Source: Tilletiopsis washingtonensis
Taxonomy: Eukaryota; Basidiomycota; Exobasidiomycetes; Entylomatales
DNA: 64,000 nt
NCBI RefSeq assembly: GCF_003144115.1
Contig: NW_020312000.1
Location: 771,946 to 835,945, forward strand
Direction: 5' to 3'
This document shows, piece after piece, positions 41,401-53,502 of this stretch (position 1 is its first letter; the number at the start of each line of letters is the position of its first letter). The notes below the pieces were generated by a model. That model was not told where the DNA came from. It did no database searches and saw only the letters and a program-made list of their open reading frames with translations. The translations under genes and the position numbers were made by a program.

Positions 41401-44400
41401 CGCGAGGCGATGATCGTTGCCAACGCCGGCATCGGCACCGAGGCGCGCGAAGACTTCCACGACGACGGCGCGCGCTTGCTGCAGTGCCTCGAGCGCAGCC
41501 GCATGGCAGTGCCCATCCTCGTGCTCGTGGCGCAGCAGCGGCAGGCGTGCATCTACCTCACGCCGGAGAGCGAGGCGACGCTCAAGTACATGGCGAACCT
41601 CTTCGACTCGTGCCAGGAGACGCTCTTTCAGTACGTCGAGTTCCTGCACAACCAGCTGCAGCCGGCTGCGTACTCGAAGCTCGTGCCGACGCTCGACGAC
41701 CTGTGCATGCGCTTCGGCATCGAGCCCTCGATCGGCTTCCACATCGTGCGGCCGCGCCTGCAGTACGCAGTCCGTGCGGCAGACGCAGAGGAGAACGAGC
41801 AGCGCCTCAAGGCGGAGGCCAAGGCCAAAGCGGAGGCCAAGGCAGAGGCCAAGGCAGCAAAGGCAGACGCACGTGCAGCCAAGAAGGCGGCAAAGGCGTC
41901 CGCTGCGGCCGACGGCGATGCTGCCGAGCCGGACGCCAGCCAGCCTGCGGAGGTCTCTGCATCTACGGCAGACGAGCCTGCAGCAGATGCATCGGCCGCG
42001 CAGGAAGAGTCCGCCGACAAGCCTGTCGATGATGCAGCTCCTACAGCGGACGTCGCGATGGACGTCGACCCGAAGCCAGAGAGCAACGGGGCCGCGGCGG
42101 CAGAGTCCAGCGCAGAAGCGCCCGCAAAGCAAGTGTGGCGCACGGGCATGAAGGAGGCGATTGAGGTCGCGGAAAGGCTCCTGCCGGATGCGGTCCAGCA
42201 GCTGCTTGGGTGAGTCTTGCGTGAACAACGCTGCGGTCTTCGACTCATGACCCCTCGCTCCGCAGACCCCACTTCTACGCGACCTTCTGGCAGCTTGCGC
42301 TCTCTGACATCACTGTGCCCGTGGACCGCTACGACTCCGAGACGAAGGCATTGACAGCGCTCGTGCGCCAAGAGACGGAGCGCCGCGGCGCGCCGTCGCG
42401 CGCTGGCGAGCAGGCACGAGAAGCACTTGCGGGCCTCAAGACCGAGTTCAAGGCGCAGACGCTGTCGCACTCGGCCACGCAGCGCCGCCTGGCGATCGAG
42501 AAGGACCACTGGTTTCGTGAGTGCCTCCTGAGCTGCTCGTGTGTCCGGGAGCTGAGTGATCGTTTCGTTCCCACAGCCAACGCGGCCAGTTCGACGGACC
42601 GCGCCCAGATTGTTTATCAGCTGCTACAATACTGCATCATTCCTCGCGCTCTGCTCTCGCCCACCGACGCCATCTTTGCCGGCCGCTTTATTCGCACCAT
42701 GCACGCCAATGGCGCCCGAAACTTCTCCAGTCTCACGGCATACGACAAGGTCAGTCTCAGGCCTTAGAGGAGCCACGCCTCTCGGCGGCGTCGCACTTGT
42801 CGCATGCCCTACTCACTCGAATGCCATCCGCAGATCTTCGTCGACCACGTCGCCTCCGTCATCTTTTCGTGCACAGAAAATGAGGCGCGCAACTATGGTG
42901 CGCACCAGACACTGTCTTTGACGCCGGCACGCCCGCTCACAGCCACTTGCAGCGCGTTTCCTCCAGCAGGTTCTCAGCGATCTCTCTGCCTGGCACGCCG
43001 ACCAGGCTCTGTACAACAAGGAGGCCATCGGCGAGCATCTGCCTGGCTTCCAGATGCGATGGGGCGCCCGCCACGGCGGCGAGCCCATCCCGCAGGCGGA
43101 CTTCTGCCCTTTTGAGTCGTTCCGCCAAGTGCACAGCAAGTGGCACACCGTACTCAAGACGGTGCGTCCGCTCGCCTTTCACGCCGTGTCCCTCTGCTGA
43201 CCACAGCGCACGCAGGCATTCAAGGAGTGCCTGGGCTCCGGCGAGTACATGCGCATCCGCAACGCCATCGTCGTGATGACGCGCATCGCGCAGCTGTTCC
43301 CGCTGCTTGACCAGCACGGCGAGGAGCTCATGGCTGCTGTGCACAAGCTGTCCGAGACGGAGCCGCGTGACGATCTGAAAGTGCTGGCTCTCGGCCTGCA
43401 CGCGACTCTCAAGAAGCGGCAGAAGCAGTGGCTGCCGCCGCACAAGTTCCGCAAGATCGTCAACCCACCGGCGGCCGCGCCGGCGCCCGCGGCTCCCGCC
43501 ACGCCGACGCCGGCTGCCAAGGCTTCTGCACCGGCAGCAGCGATCCCGACGGGTCCGAAGGCCAGCAGCATTGCTGCTGCAGGGCCGCCGAGCGGACCAG
43601 CTGCAGAGCGTGCGCGTCTCGCGCCCGGCTTGTCAAAGCCAGCCACGCCAGCACAGTCGCCGCCACACAGACCGCAGCCTGCCGCGTCCGCCAATGGCGC
43701 TGACACAAGGCTGCCGGCAAAACCATCACAAGCTGGAAAGCCCAACGGTGCGCCTCCATCCGGGTCCGCTGCTGCTCGCAACGGGAGCGCGGCCACAGCT
43801 TCCGACAACGCTCGGCCTGCGCCAGCGCTAGCGGCATCGGACGTGCGGGAGAAGGCCCGCGAAGCGCCTGCGCCTGCCGATCGCGAGGCGCCCAGCGTCA
43901 GCGCGGCGCGACAGGCGGTGCTCGACAGCATGAACCCGCCCAAGCGGCCTGCCAACACACCCAGCGCCCAGGCCGCTCGAGAGCGCGGCGGCGCGCGCAG
44001 CGGAAACGTTACGCCAGCGCACTCTCGGGACGAGGAGGTCGCGTCCGCCCGTGCTGCGCCTCAGGCGGCGGCCCCCGCCGATGCACCTTCTGAGCGCCGC
44101 CAAGCTTCGTCTCGCGAGGTGTCGCCGCGCCGCAGCCGCGCGCCCAGCGCAGATTCGTCTCACTCGCGGTCGCAAAGTGGCCGCGACCGTGGCGAGCGAA
44201 GCGACCGCAGCGACCGCGACCGCAGCGACCGTGACCGCAGTGATCGCGAGCGCGAGCGCGAGCGGGACCGGGATCGCGACCGCGACCGCCGCGAACGCGA
44301 GCGTCCGCCACGGTCTGCCGAGCCCGAGCGCGAGGCGGCGCCGCGCAACATGTACGCCAACATGCGCGATCGCAGCGAGCGTCGGGGTGCAGACGAGCCT

Positions 44401-45330
44401 TCGCCGCGCCCTGACCGCAGCGACCGAGGCGAGCGTGCCGACTCGCGAAGGTCCGATCGCTATGACCCGCGCGCGGAGCGCTCGACGCGCGCCGACGAGG
44501 TTGCATCGCCGCGCGAGGCTCGGTCCCGCGACGCCAGTGGCCGGGACGACGAGCGACGCCGCGATGGGCGCGGAGCAGAGGCCCCTTCGTCGGCCCTGCG
44601 CGGTGAGCCACACAATGGCCAGGCTGCAGGCAAGGAGCCATCAGCGCGCGACTCTCCGGCCGGCATCCCGTCCGCTATGCAAGGCCAGAAGCGGAGCCTC
44701 GCAGACCGCTTCGTTGACGCGGGACCCGGACAGACGCCTGAGGCTGTGAGTGAAGGCTCTCACGATGTGCTTACTGCGAGTCCAAGCTCATCTGTTCCGC
44801 AGCAGCGTGCGCCGAGAGACGAAGCCGAGGGGCCTGACTCGAAGCGTGTCAAGATTCAGCGTGACCGCGCTGCAGGGCGAGGCGGTCGTGACGCCGGACG
44901 TGACTCGGATCGCCACGCGCCGCGCCAAGACGCCCGGGATGTCAGAGAGGACGCCTCAAGCCAGTCGCAGGGCATCTCGATTCGTGGCGGGGGATCAAGA
45001 CGCTCAACCGGTGGCGCTGACGCAGCGGATGCCGGGCGCGAGCCAGCACGGCGAGAGGCGCACAACGACCGAGGGCCGCGGGACGCGCCAGCAGCCGACG
45101 ACGCGCGAGAGCCGCCACGAGGCCCGCGTGGCAGCGGCTCGGCAGCGGCGTCCGGCAACGAAGCACCACGAGGCCCGCGGGCTGAGCGGTCGGGTCGAGG
45201 TGGCGAGGAGCGCGCCGCGGCGCCTGCTGATGATGGTGAAGATCGGCGCCGCAAGGGCGGCCACCGTAGCTATCCGAGCGGCGGCGAGCGCGACGGACGG
45301 CGATCTCGGAGCGGCAGAGACCGCCGGTAG
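38499..45330 (+). CDS. THO2: THO complex subunit 2 (THOC2/Tho2)
   Basis: This is the largest THO subunit, the scaffold that couples transcription elongation to mRNA packaging and export. Eight exons (38499-38590, 38647-39067, 39175-42209, 42266-42516, 42577-42749, 42834-42897, 42953-43161, 43216-45330) give 2119 residues. The family is recognised from RMNTANLYKQQKFNLLREEN and EGYAGLLNELI, VLDITLDVFSSNITQHWPFF, FKFGYYQQPD, LLDALSNPAKERTKQDGTNI, HFYATFWQLALSDITVP and FRQVHSKWHTVLKT. A Lys/Ala-rich helix (about 41800-41900) interrupts the core. From about 43450 the protein is disordered, with an RD/RE/SD dipeptide-rich segment near 44160-44320 and many RGG-like and DR motifs, as in RNA-binding tails of animal THOC2. 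An in-frame 57-nt cryptic intron lies in the last exon (44746-44802). Confidence 0.95.
44746..44802 (+). other. Possible in-frame cryptic intron (exitron) in THO2
   Basis: The 57-nt segment starts GTGAGT and ends CTGTTCCGCAG, has a CTTAC branch-like site, and is exactly 19 codons without a stop. Either retention or removal keeps the THO2 frame. Confidence 0.5.
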
Positions 45331-45476
45331 TCGGCCGCGAGAGAGAAGACCGCAGCTTGGTGAAAGGAGCGGTGCAGACAATTAAATTTTGCAGACAGTA
45401 TACAAGCACCTCCATCCGACCAGACAGGCCCTCGCATGGGCACACTTGCCTCTCTCTGCGCTCAGCTCGCCGCACA

Positions 45477-47453
45477 TTACGCCTTCGCCTCTTGCACAGC
45501 GCGCTTCTCAAGCTCGGCCCAGGCCTCGAGCGCCGCCGTGTACCGCTTGGCATGCCGCTCCTCCGGGCGCGCCACAACCTCGTAGTCCTCCTGCGCGCGA
45601 GCCTCGCGCACACAGGTGTCGAACGGCACCCAGCGTTGCTGCGAGTGCCGCGTCCAGGCCCAGCAGGCCTTGTATGCAGCGCCCATCGAGCACGCGTTGC
45701 CGGCCTGCTTTGCACGCAGGATCGGCGCTCCGAGCGCGTCGGCGGCGACGGTGCGGATGGCGGCGTTGTTCGAGGCGCCGCCGACGGCATGCACGGCGAG
45801 CAGCGGCGGCACAGAGGCTGCCGGCGTGCCGGGCGCACTGATCTGGGCGGTGCGGAAGCGGTAGGACAGGAACTGCTGCTCGAGGATGGCGAGTGCGTCG
45901 ATGCTGTCGGGGAACGACTCGACGCGCGACGCCTCGCCGTGTGCCGCAAGCTCGTAGCGCACCGTACCGTGGGCGCCCTTCGGCTGCAGCAGGGTGTCAG
46001 GAGAGCCGCGTTGAGGTGCAAGAGGCGCCTCACAATAATCTCGGGCATGCGCCAGTACCACGCTGCCCGCTTCGGCACGCCGGCGGCGGCTTCGCGGGCG
46101 TCGAGCACGGCCTTGTCGAACTCGGCCCAGCCACCGCCAAGCTCATCGCGCACTGCTTCTCGCGCAAGACTGCCGTCTGTGAGGTCGTCGTTAGCGTCAG
46201 CGCCACCCGCAAAGGAGCATGGCTTGCCACGCACTCTTGTAGCACAGCATGGTCATGTACCGCACCGCGGCGTCGTGGCCGTCGCCTTCTCTCCGCAGGC
46301 CCGCCTCAAGCTCGCCGGCATTCGGCGGCGCGCACAGACCAGGATGCACGAAGGTGTGCGTGTTGACGTCCGGCACGTAGGCGTCCGATGACGTGAGCAC
46401 CGTGTCGGACGTGCCCATGCTCAGCACGGCGTGTTGCGGCGGCACTGGCAAAGGGCGTTGCGCGATCAGCAGCATGACACAGCACGCAGCTCACTCGACT
46501 CACAGGCAAAGGAGAGGAACGTCGCCGGATTGTCGCCCGTGCCCGGGCAGACGATGCACTCCTTGCTGAAGCCGTACCGCTCCACGAACCACGCGCCGAT
46601 GGTGCCCACGACTCGGCCAGCGTCGCTCTCGACGGGGCCAAGCATCTTGGCCAGGCGCGCCGCCTCATCGGCGCTGCCAGCAGTCGTCTCAAGGAGCGTA
46701 GCGTTCCAGCCGCGCTGCGGCGTCGAGAGGTCCCAGAGGTTCATGCCGCACGCATCCGACTCGTCGATGCCCTGGTGCGCCTGCGTCAGGAGCGTCGTGA
46801 GGGCACTCGACACGAGGCCGATGTGCCCGGTGGCCGCCCAGGCCTTCGGATCGCTCGAGCGGAAGCGCATGATCTGCGGGCCACTGAAGCGCGTGTGCGA
46901 GGACGAGCCAGTGATGCGTGCGAGCGCCTCTGCGCCGCCGACAGCGGCCTCGAAGGCGGCGCACTCGCTGCCGGATGAGGCATCTTGCCAGTTCGGGATC
47001 ACGTCGCGCGAGAAGGCAGCGCGGAGCTGCGAGGCCAGCGGCTGGCTCGCATCAAGGCCAGCCAGGAGATCGGAGGAGCCATGAGTCCAATAGACTGTAG
47101 CGTGTTGCTGCAAGAGCCGTGAGCTGACAAGTGCTTCCCATTGCAGGAGAGGCACGCACCTGTCCGCTGGCGCTGACGCCGCGCACGTCGCTCAGGTTCC
47201 ACTGCTCCGCCTTGATCTTCTCAAAGAGCATGTCGAAGGCCTCGAGCAGGAGCGCTGCTGGGCTGTGCACCTGGCCGCCCGGCGCCGTGTGCACGCCGGC
47301 ACGCGTGCCAAAGTGCGGCAGGTGCGCCTCAAAGTTGATGGCCGCCTCGGCCACGAGCTCGAGCGAGGCGGAGAGCAGCGAGGCCTTGAGCGACTGCGTC
47401 GAGCAGTCGAGCCCGAGGAACAGCGCCGACGAGGAGGCGGACTGCGCAGTCAT
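45477..47453 (-). CDS. XKS1: D-xylulose kinase
   Basis: This enzyme phosphorylates D-xylulose to xylulose 5-phosphate and so links pentose catabolism to the pentose phosphate pathway. Five exons (47160-47453, 46504-47107, 46235-46444, 46034-46176, 45477-45983) give 585 residues. FGGY kinase signatures are ALFLGLDCSTQSLKASLL at the N-terminus, VRGVSASGQQHATVYW with the xylulose-binding region, MNLWDLSTPQRGWN with the catalytic-type Asp in a DACGMN context, GTGDNPATFLSFALPPQHAV, LSMGTSDTVLT, and the C-terminal AVGGASNNAAIRT and GNACSMGAAYKACWAW. The start at 47453 (AACATGACTGC) gives MTAQSASSS; an ATG 33 nt upstream is also in frame. The gene is divergent from Gemin2 with 268 bp between starts and convergent with THO2. 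Confidence 0.95.
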
Positions 47454-47721
47454 GTTGGCTGGGTGCTTGTGGTGGTTGAGGTGCAAGAGCTGCGCCGGCT
47501 TGGCACCGGCTCAAGGCCTCGCGCCGCGAAGTGTGCGGGGGAGTGCCGGCAATCTCGCGCACGGATTGCCGGCGCGCGCCAGATTTTGAAAGCCGCGGAT
47601 CTGCCGAGCGGCCGCCTTGCACGTGATGAGGCTGGGCAACGCTGATGGTGGAGGTGCACTTGCAACAAGCTGCAGTGCGCTTCTCCTTTGACCTCCATCA
47701 TCTCGACTGTCTCCCACTCCT

Positions 47722-48898
47722 ATGTTCGCTCCGCCAGCCAAAAAGGCGCGCCGCCAGCGCTACACGCGCGGCGCAGACGACGATGAGAGTGCAGCTGGCC
47801 CTTCCTCGAAGCGCGCGAAGGCGGCGACGGTCGTCATCGGCGAGGAGGAGGAGCTCGACTACGGCAACCAGACGCTGCCCGTCGGCCGGCTGCCGCCCGA
47901 CTTTGACGGCATCCCCACAGACGGCGAGACGTACCTTGCGGTCGTGCGGCAGCAGGCCAAGTCGCACCCTGCCGTGCTGACCGCTGCGACGAATCCGTAC
48001 GCGGTCGTGGAGGTGGCGCCTGTGCCGGTCGTCGCGGCGAATGGCAGCCGGACGGCGCTTCCGCCGCAGGAGTGGAGGGAGCAGTATGTGACACGCTTCA
48101 AGGCCATGCGGGAAGTGAGTCGTACAGCGTGATGTGCCAAGGCGTGCGAAGAGAGGGCCTCATAGGCAGACGCGGCGCGAGGCCACCTGCTCAGCAAGAT
48201 TCTGACACGCTGTACTGCAGGCGCTGGCCGCACCGCCAGCAGGCCCGATCTCCAATCCGCGTACTGGACGTCTGCCGCGCAAAGGTCGTGCTGATGAGTG
48301 GTACAAGTTTGTGCACGGCTGCGCGCCAGACCGGCCAATCGAAATCGACGGCGACGAATGGTCTGCGCCCCAGATGCCCGCTGCGGGACGTTCACGCGAC
48401 GATGCCGAGCCGCAAGACACCTCAGCTACCGAGCGAGAGCCGAGTGCGCCGCTGCTCAAGCGCCTGACGACAGTGAGTGTGGGCAGCGAGGCCAGAAGCG
48501 CGCGAGCTGACACGGCCCGCCAGACACACATCCTCGCGGCGCTCACTGTCCTCCCCTACTGGTTCACGCTGCCCTTTGCCGGCCCAGCACCGGCGCCCGT
48601 GTTCAACCCGCTGTACGCGCGCTGGCTGTTTGCGCTGCTTGCGATGCTCGACGGGCGTCTCACGTCGGACGAGATCAGCACGCTGCGCGTCCTCGCGCGC
48701 GCCTGCATCGCCTCGCTGGCCCTCTCGCGCGCAAAGCGCAGCGCCAAGGCCCGTTTGGCAAAGCGCACGCTCACGGACGACGAGTGGCTGGTGGGCGAGG
48801 AGGGCGCATGGTCGGTCATTGCGGCGGTGGCTGGCGTGTGGGGACAGTGGGACATGTGGGACGACGCCGCGAGGGAGCTGGGCGCCGTCACTCAATAG
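47722..48898 (+). CDS. GEMIN2: Gemin2 / SMN-interacting protein 1 homologue
   Basis: Gemin2 (SIP1; distantly Brr1 in yeast) helps the SMN complex to load Sm proteins onto spliceosomal snRNAs. Three exons (47722-48114, 48221-48472, 48524-48898) encode 339 residues. The N-terminal Sm-contacting region is seen as LPVGRLPPDFDGIPTDGETY with LAVVRQQAKSHPAV. The C-terminal SIP1 domain is seen as HILAALTVLPYWF, then RWLFALLAMLDGRLTSDEIS, TLRVLARACIASLALSRA and GVWGQWDMWDDAA. Exon 2 holds WREQYVTRFKAMRE-type spacer sequence and NPRTGRLPRKGRADEWYKF. A basic N-terminus (PAKKARRQRYTR) could be a nuclear localisation signal. It is a good fit to the family in order and length. Confidence 0.88.
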
Positions 48899-49160
48899 CA
48901 TACCTGCGGCTGCACAGCCTGCCCTCACTAGAGCCACGCATGTCTGCCGTGAACCTGGAGTGCTTCATTCTCCTGCGCTGCCTGCTCGTCAACAATGAGA
49001 GGAAGAGCGAGGGCGCACCGGCCGGCTGGACCCACGCACGTGACGCGCCGCGCGAGAAGGACGTGCAGCTGCCGCCAGACGGAGAGCAGCGGCGGCGACT
49101 GTTGGCGCGTGCTTCTCCAACGCGGCTCCACTTCCGCTCTCGACCACCTTCTCCCTCTCC

Positions 49161-52100
49161 ATGTTCACGCCCAGCCGACCGACGCCGGGCCGCCGGGCGC
49201 CGGGCTCGGCACGCTCGTCGCGCGCCGGCACGCCCGGCCGGGCCTCGCCTGCGCCCTTCGCCAAGGCGAGCGCGGCCGCGGCCGCCGGCTATACGCCTTC
49301 GCGCCTGCGCGGGGCGCCGCAGAGCCGCCTGTACGAGCCCGACACGTCGCTCGCCAACGACGCAGACATGACAGAGGGAAGCATAGCGGGCGGTGGTAGC
49401 CTTGAGGAAGGCACCATCCTGCTCAAGGACGACATCACGGCCGTGACAGCGTTCACGCGCTTGCCGCTTGAGGTTGCGCAGCTGCTCGAGGGCTCTGGTG
49501 AGTAAAGACTCAGGCAGCCGGCCAGGTTCCCTCTGCCAATGCTATCTCTCCGACGCAGCATGCTCACATCGCCGCACAGATCCGTACCGGCAGGCGCTGG
49601 CCAGTGGCTTCAGCGTGCAGACTGGCTTCGCCTACCTGACGACGCCCGACGTGTGCTACGTCTGGAACTTCACGGCGGTGAGCACCTGAGCTGGTACAGT
49701 GTCAGAGAGCAGGCGAGCTCATCAGTCTCACAATGCCAGCGCGGATCCGTGTCGCCGATCTGCTACACCTTCTCCGTGCCCTCCTCTTCCGGCAGCTCGT
49801 CGTCGCCCATGAGCCTGCCGCACTGCGCCCTCGTGTCGCGCTCTTCGGGTCACGAGCCAGGCCTCATCCTGGTCTCGCAAAGCGGCAAGCTCGCCTTCTG
49901 GAACAGCGTCGTGTCCTCTGGCGCAGGCGCAGATGGCGGACAGGAGCTGGCCATCGCGCTGGGCGCTGGCGAGACGATCACTGCGCTGCAGCAGTGCCAG
50001 GTGAGTTGGCTCACGGTCGGCGTCCGCGCAGGGTGCTTACGCAGCAAGATCAGGCGTCATGCTTTGCCGTCTCGACGAGCCAGTCACGTCTCTTCAACGT
50101 GCTTGTCAGCTCGCGCGGTGGCCGCCTGTCCGCTTCCGTCGCACCTTTTGCCCAGCCGCGCGGCCTATTTGGTCGTCTCTTCGGCTCTGCCTCGTCCTTC
50201 TCGCTCGGCTCAGAGGGCACCTTTGCCCTCGCTGCTGGTCCGGCGCCGGACAAATCCGACACGTGGAACCTCTTCACGCTCGGCCAGCGCGTCGTGCAGA
50301 AGTGGCACATCGGCGAGAATGGCGGAGAGCGTCTGGCTGCCGAGCAGGACTTGCGGCAGATGATCGTGTCGGCCGTCTTTGGGCCAAGCGAGGGCGATAC
50401 GCAGCTGTCGCCTGAGTCCGTGGCCCTTGAGATGCTCAGCTGTGCCGTCACAAAGTGAGTTGGAGGCCTGCAAGCAGCCCATCGGCCCGTGTCTGACCCG
50501 CATCGCAGCGACGCGTCGCTGGCAATCCTCTTTGCCCATTCTCCGAGCGCGTCCGGAGCGCGCTCATTCGGTGTCGCGATTGCGGAGCTGCCCACTGGCG
50601 CGACCTCTTTCGTCATCTCGTCGACTAGCCAGATGCAGTATCGAGCGCACCGCGACCCGCGTCCGAACAGCGCGCCGCAGCTCGTGCTGCCTCACGGCGG
50701 CCCGGCGCTCTTCGTCGTCTTCCCAGAAGCCGTCGTGCTGCGCATCCGCGACGTCGAGTTCGAGGATGTCCTCATGCTGCGGGACTCGTCGCGCAACCGC
50801 TTTCTGGGCCTGGGCGCCGAGGCGCTCGATGTGGACAGCGACACGGATGTCGCCTCGGTGTCGTTGATCACGCTGCGCAGCGGCGCACTGCTGCTCGAGC
50901 TCGCCTGTGTCGAGGCCGAGGACCTGGCACAACGACTTGCGTCGCCGTCCGAACGTGCTCTCGTCGGCACCGAGCGGCTGCGTGCCAAGCTGGAGCAGGC
51001 CGTCTTCTACGGCGACAACACGCTCAACCCCGTCTCCTTTGAGCTTCCTCAGAGCTTCGAGGGCGACCTGATCACGGCCGCAGAGCGGCTCAGCTCCCAG
51101 ATCGTCAACTCGGCGTCGGTCTCGCTGGAGGACGTCGTTGATCTGCGTGCACAATTGGCCGACCGTGTTGCGCGACTGCGTGGCTTGATTGGCTTTATTG
51201 CGCAGAACGGCCTTCTCGGCAAGCTATCGCAGACCAGCCGGCGGCACCTCGGCGCGGATGCCGAAATGCTCGCCGCTGCCATCGACCTGTGGCAGTACAG
51301 CAACGCCTTCATGAACACTGCACGCCAGACGGGCATCAGCGCCAATCCGCTGGCCGAGTCGATCGAGCAGGTCATGGGCGATCTCGGCGAAGGCGCCGGA
51401 GACGTCGCGCGCCTTTTCTTCCGCGAGCGGCTCGAGTATCTCAATAGCGTGCTCGAGGAGGTCGCCGCGCGCGTGCGTGCGGCACAAGGCACGTCTATCG
51501 ACGTGCGATCGTTCGAGGTGCTGGAGGCCAATCGCATCCTCCTGACTGCATATCAGGCAGCTCACCGGTGTCGCAAAGACACTGCCGAGCTGTACCGCTT
51601 CACGCCGTCGCAGGCCGCCTTCGAGGCGTGGACGTGCACTGCGGGCAACATCGACGTGCTCGAGGCGCTCTTCCACGCAACGGAGGACCTGCTTCGGGAG
51701 CGGACACGCGAGCTCGGCACCTCTGTCGACGCAGGCTCGCTGCAGCTCGTCGTCGCGGATACAAGTGCGCAAGGGCTTGCGCAGCGGGCGCAGCAAGAGC
51801 TCAAGAGCCAGCTGGCTGACCTTGCAGCGCATGCGCTCTCTGCTTTCGAGGACCGTCTGGCGTACCTTCAGGCTGCTGCTGGCACCGGCAGCGACGCGAA
51901 CACGCTGGATCGCGAGCGCGAACTTCTCGACGCGCGGTACCGCTCCGCACGGCCGCAGATGATCCTGCCACTTCTGGCCGTGGGCCGGCAAGAGCGCGCC
52001 TTTGGCCTCGCAGAACGGCACCGCGACTTCCGGACGCTCACAGAGCTGTGCCATCAGCCCAGCCTCGCGAGCGGCAGCGGCGAGCAGCGCATTCGACACT

Positions 52101-53399
52101 ACCTGCGGCTCTACCGCAAGGACTTTGCCTTTGAGCTGTACGGCTGGTACGTCGAGCAGGGCAAGCTGCGCAAGCTGCTCGAGCAGGAGGAGAGCGAGAG
52201 TGAGCTGCTGCTCGACTTCCTCGAGAGCACCGACAACGCGCGCATCGGCTGGCTGCACGATATACGTCTGGCACGCTATGACGAGGCAAGCGACAAGCTG
52301 CTGCGCGTCGCTGATGCCGAGCAGGGCCTGGCGGAGAAGAAGCTGATGCTGAGCCTTGGCAAGCTCTCGCACATCGCGCTCCTCACTGAGCAGCAGATCG
52401 CCACGGCAAAGGAGCAGCAGGCGATCGAGGTCATCGATGACCAGATCGACTTGACCAATGTCCACCAGCGGCTGCTCGATGCCTTTGAGAGCGCCGTGCC
52501 CGGTGCTATCGAAGGCGCGGAGCTCAGTGCTGAGCCCGTCGTCGATGCTGTGGCCGTCTCGCTGCAAGGCTTGCCGACGCTGCGTTCGGTGAGTTCTGCA
52601 GGCTGTCGCACGCCGCCGGCCTCGCTCACGCCGCCCGCCCTCTCAGCTCTTCCGCACCCTTGCCGCACAGCTGCTGCGCGGCAGCGTGCTCTCGTCCGAG
52701 GACCTTATCGATCTCCTCACGCTTCAAGATCCTTCCGAGTCAGCCAGCGAAAACTTTACCACGGCGCTGGAGGTCTTCATTCGCACAAAGGTGAGCCTGG
52801 CGCGCCAGGCGGTCGGAGCGTGCACTCACGCCCGCCTGCAGGACCTGCCGGAGGCACGGTCGACCGCATGCCTCAGCTCGCTTTGGCTCCGGCTGTATCT
52901 GAGCGACGAGTGAGTGGCAGCGGATGAGCTCGTCTTGCCAGGGCAGTGCTGACGCAGCACAGCTGGCCCTCCATCACCGACACGACGGCCATCTCCGACG
53001 ACGAGCTCACGGAGCGCCTGCGCAGCACGAACTTGTACGCTGCGCTTCTCAGCGCCGCGACGAACGGTGGTGCGTTTGCGCTGCGAGACGCTCGTCGTCC
53101 ACACATGCTGATGCTCGTCCTTTGCAGACAACATGTCTGAAGCGGTGCTGGACCCGCAGGACTGCCTCGAGCCGCCGTCACCCGAGACGATTGTCGGCCG
53201 CATGCCGGGCTGCCCTGCGCACGAGGTCGAGCTGCTGCTAGAAGACCTGCGCGCACAGAGCGCACAGCTGCAGGGACTGCTCGAGGGCCCGACGCAGCTG
53301 CGCAAGTGGCACGCCGAGGTCGTGCGGCTGGCGCAGATCGAGGCAGACGAGTGTGCACTGCAGCACAGCACCCTCGACAGCGACGGCATGGAGGAGTAA
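49161..53399 (+). CDS. NUP133: Nucleoporin Nup133 homologue
   Basis: Nup133 is part of the Y-shaped (Nup84/Nup107) scaffold complex of the nuclear pore. Nine exons (49161-49497, 49580-49677, 49740-50000, 50054-50454, 50509-52588, 52647-52790, 52842-52909, 52963-53069, 53128-53399) give 1255 residues, close to the family norm. The disordered N-terminus (MFTPSRPTPGRR) precedes a beta-propeller beginning SGFSVQTGFAYLTTPDVCYV with VCYVWNF, then PHCALVSRSSGHEPGLILVS, SGKLAFWNSV, and WNLFTLGQRVVQKWHI. The C-terminal helical stack starts around residue 560 and includes IRHYLRLYRKDFAFELYGWY, VEQGKLRKLLEQE, LDFLESTDNARIGWLHDIRL and ARYDEASDKLLRVADAE, a typical Nup133 stretch. All splice phases agree. 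It lies 262 bp downstream of Gemin2 in the same direction. Confidence 0.93.
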
Positions 53400-53502
53400 T
53401 GCAAGGGCACCTTTGATTAATTTCCTCCGATTCTTGCAGCGAGTCAAGCGGCGCGTGGCAGCGTCACTACTCTCACGTTCGCCAGAAGCACGAGCGCTGG
53501 GC

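Noticed and set aside
38497-42228. A 1243-codon open frame antisense to THO2
   Set aside because: It mirrors the THO2 coding strand. GC-rich codon usage with few TTA/CTA/TCA codons keeps the antisense frame open. The translation is Arg/Leu/His-rich with no domain.
51224-52567. Minus-strand frame of 447 codons
   Set aside because: It is the antisense shadow of the NUP133 helical exon, whose protein is clearly recognisable.
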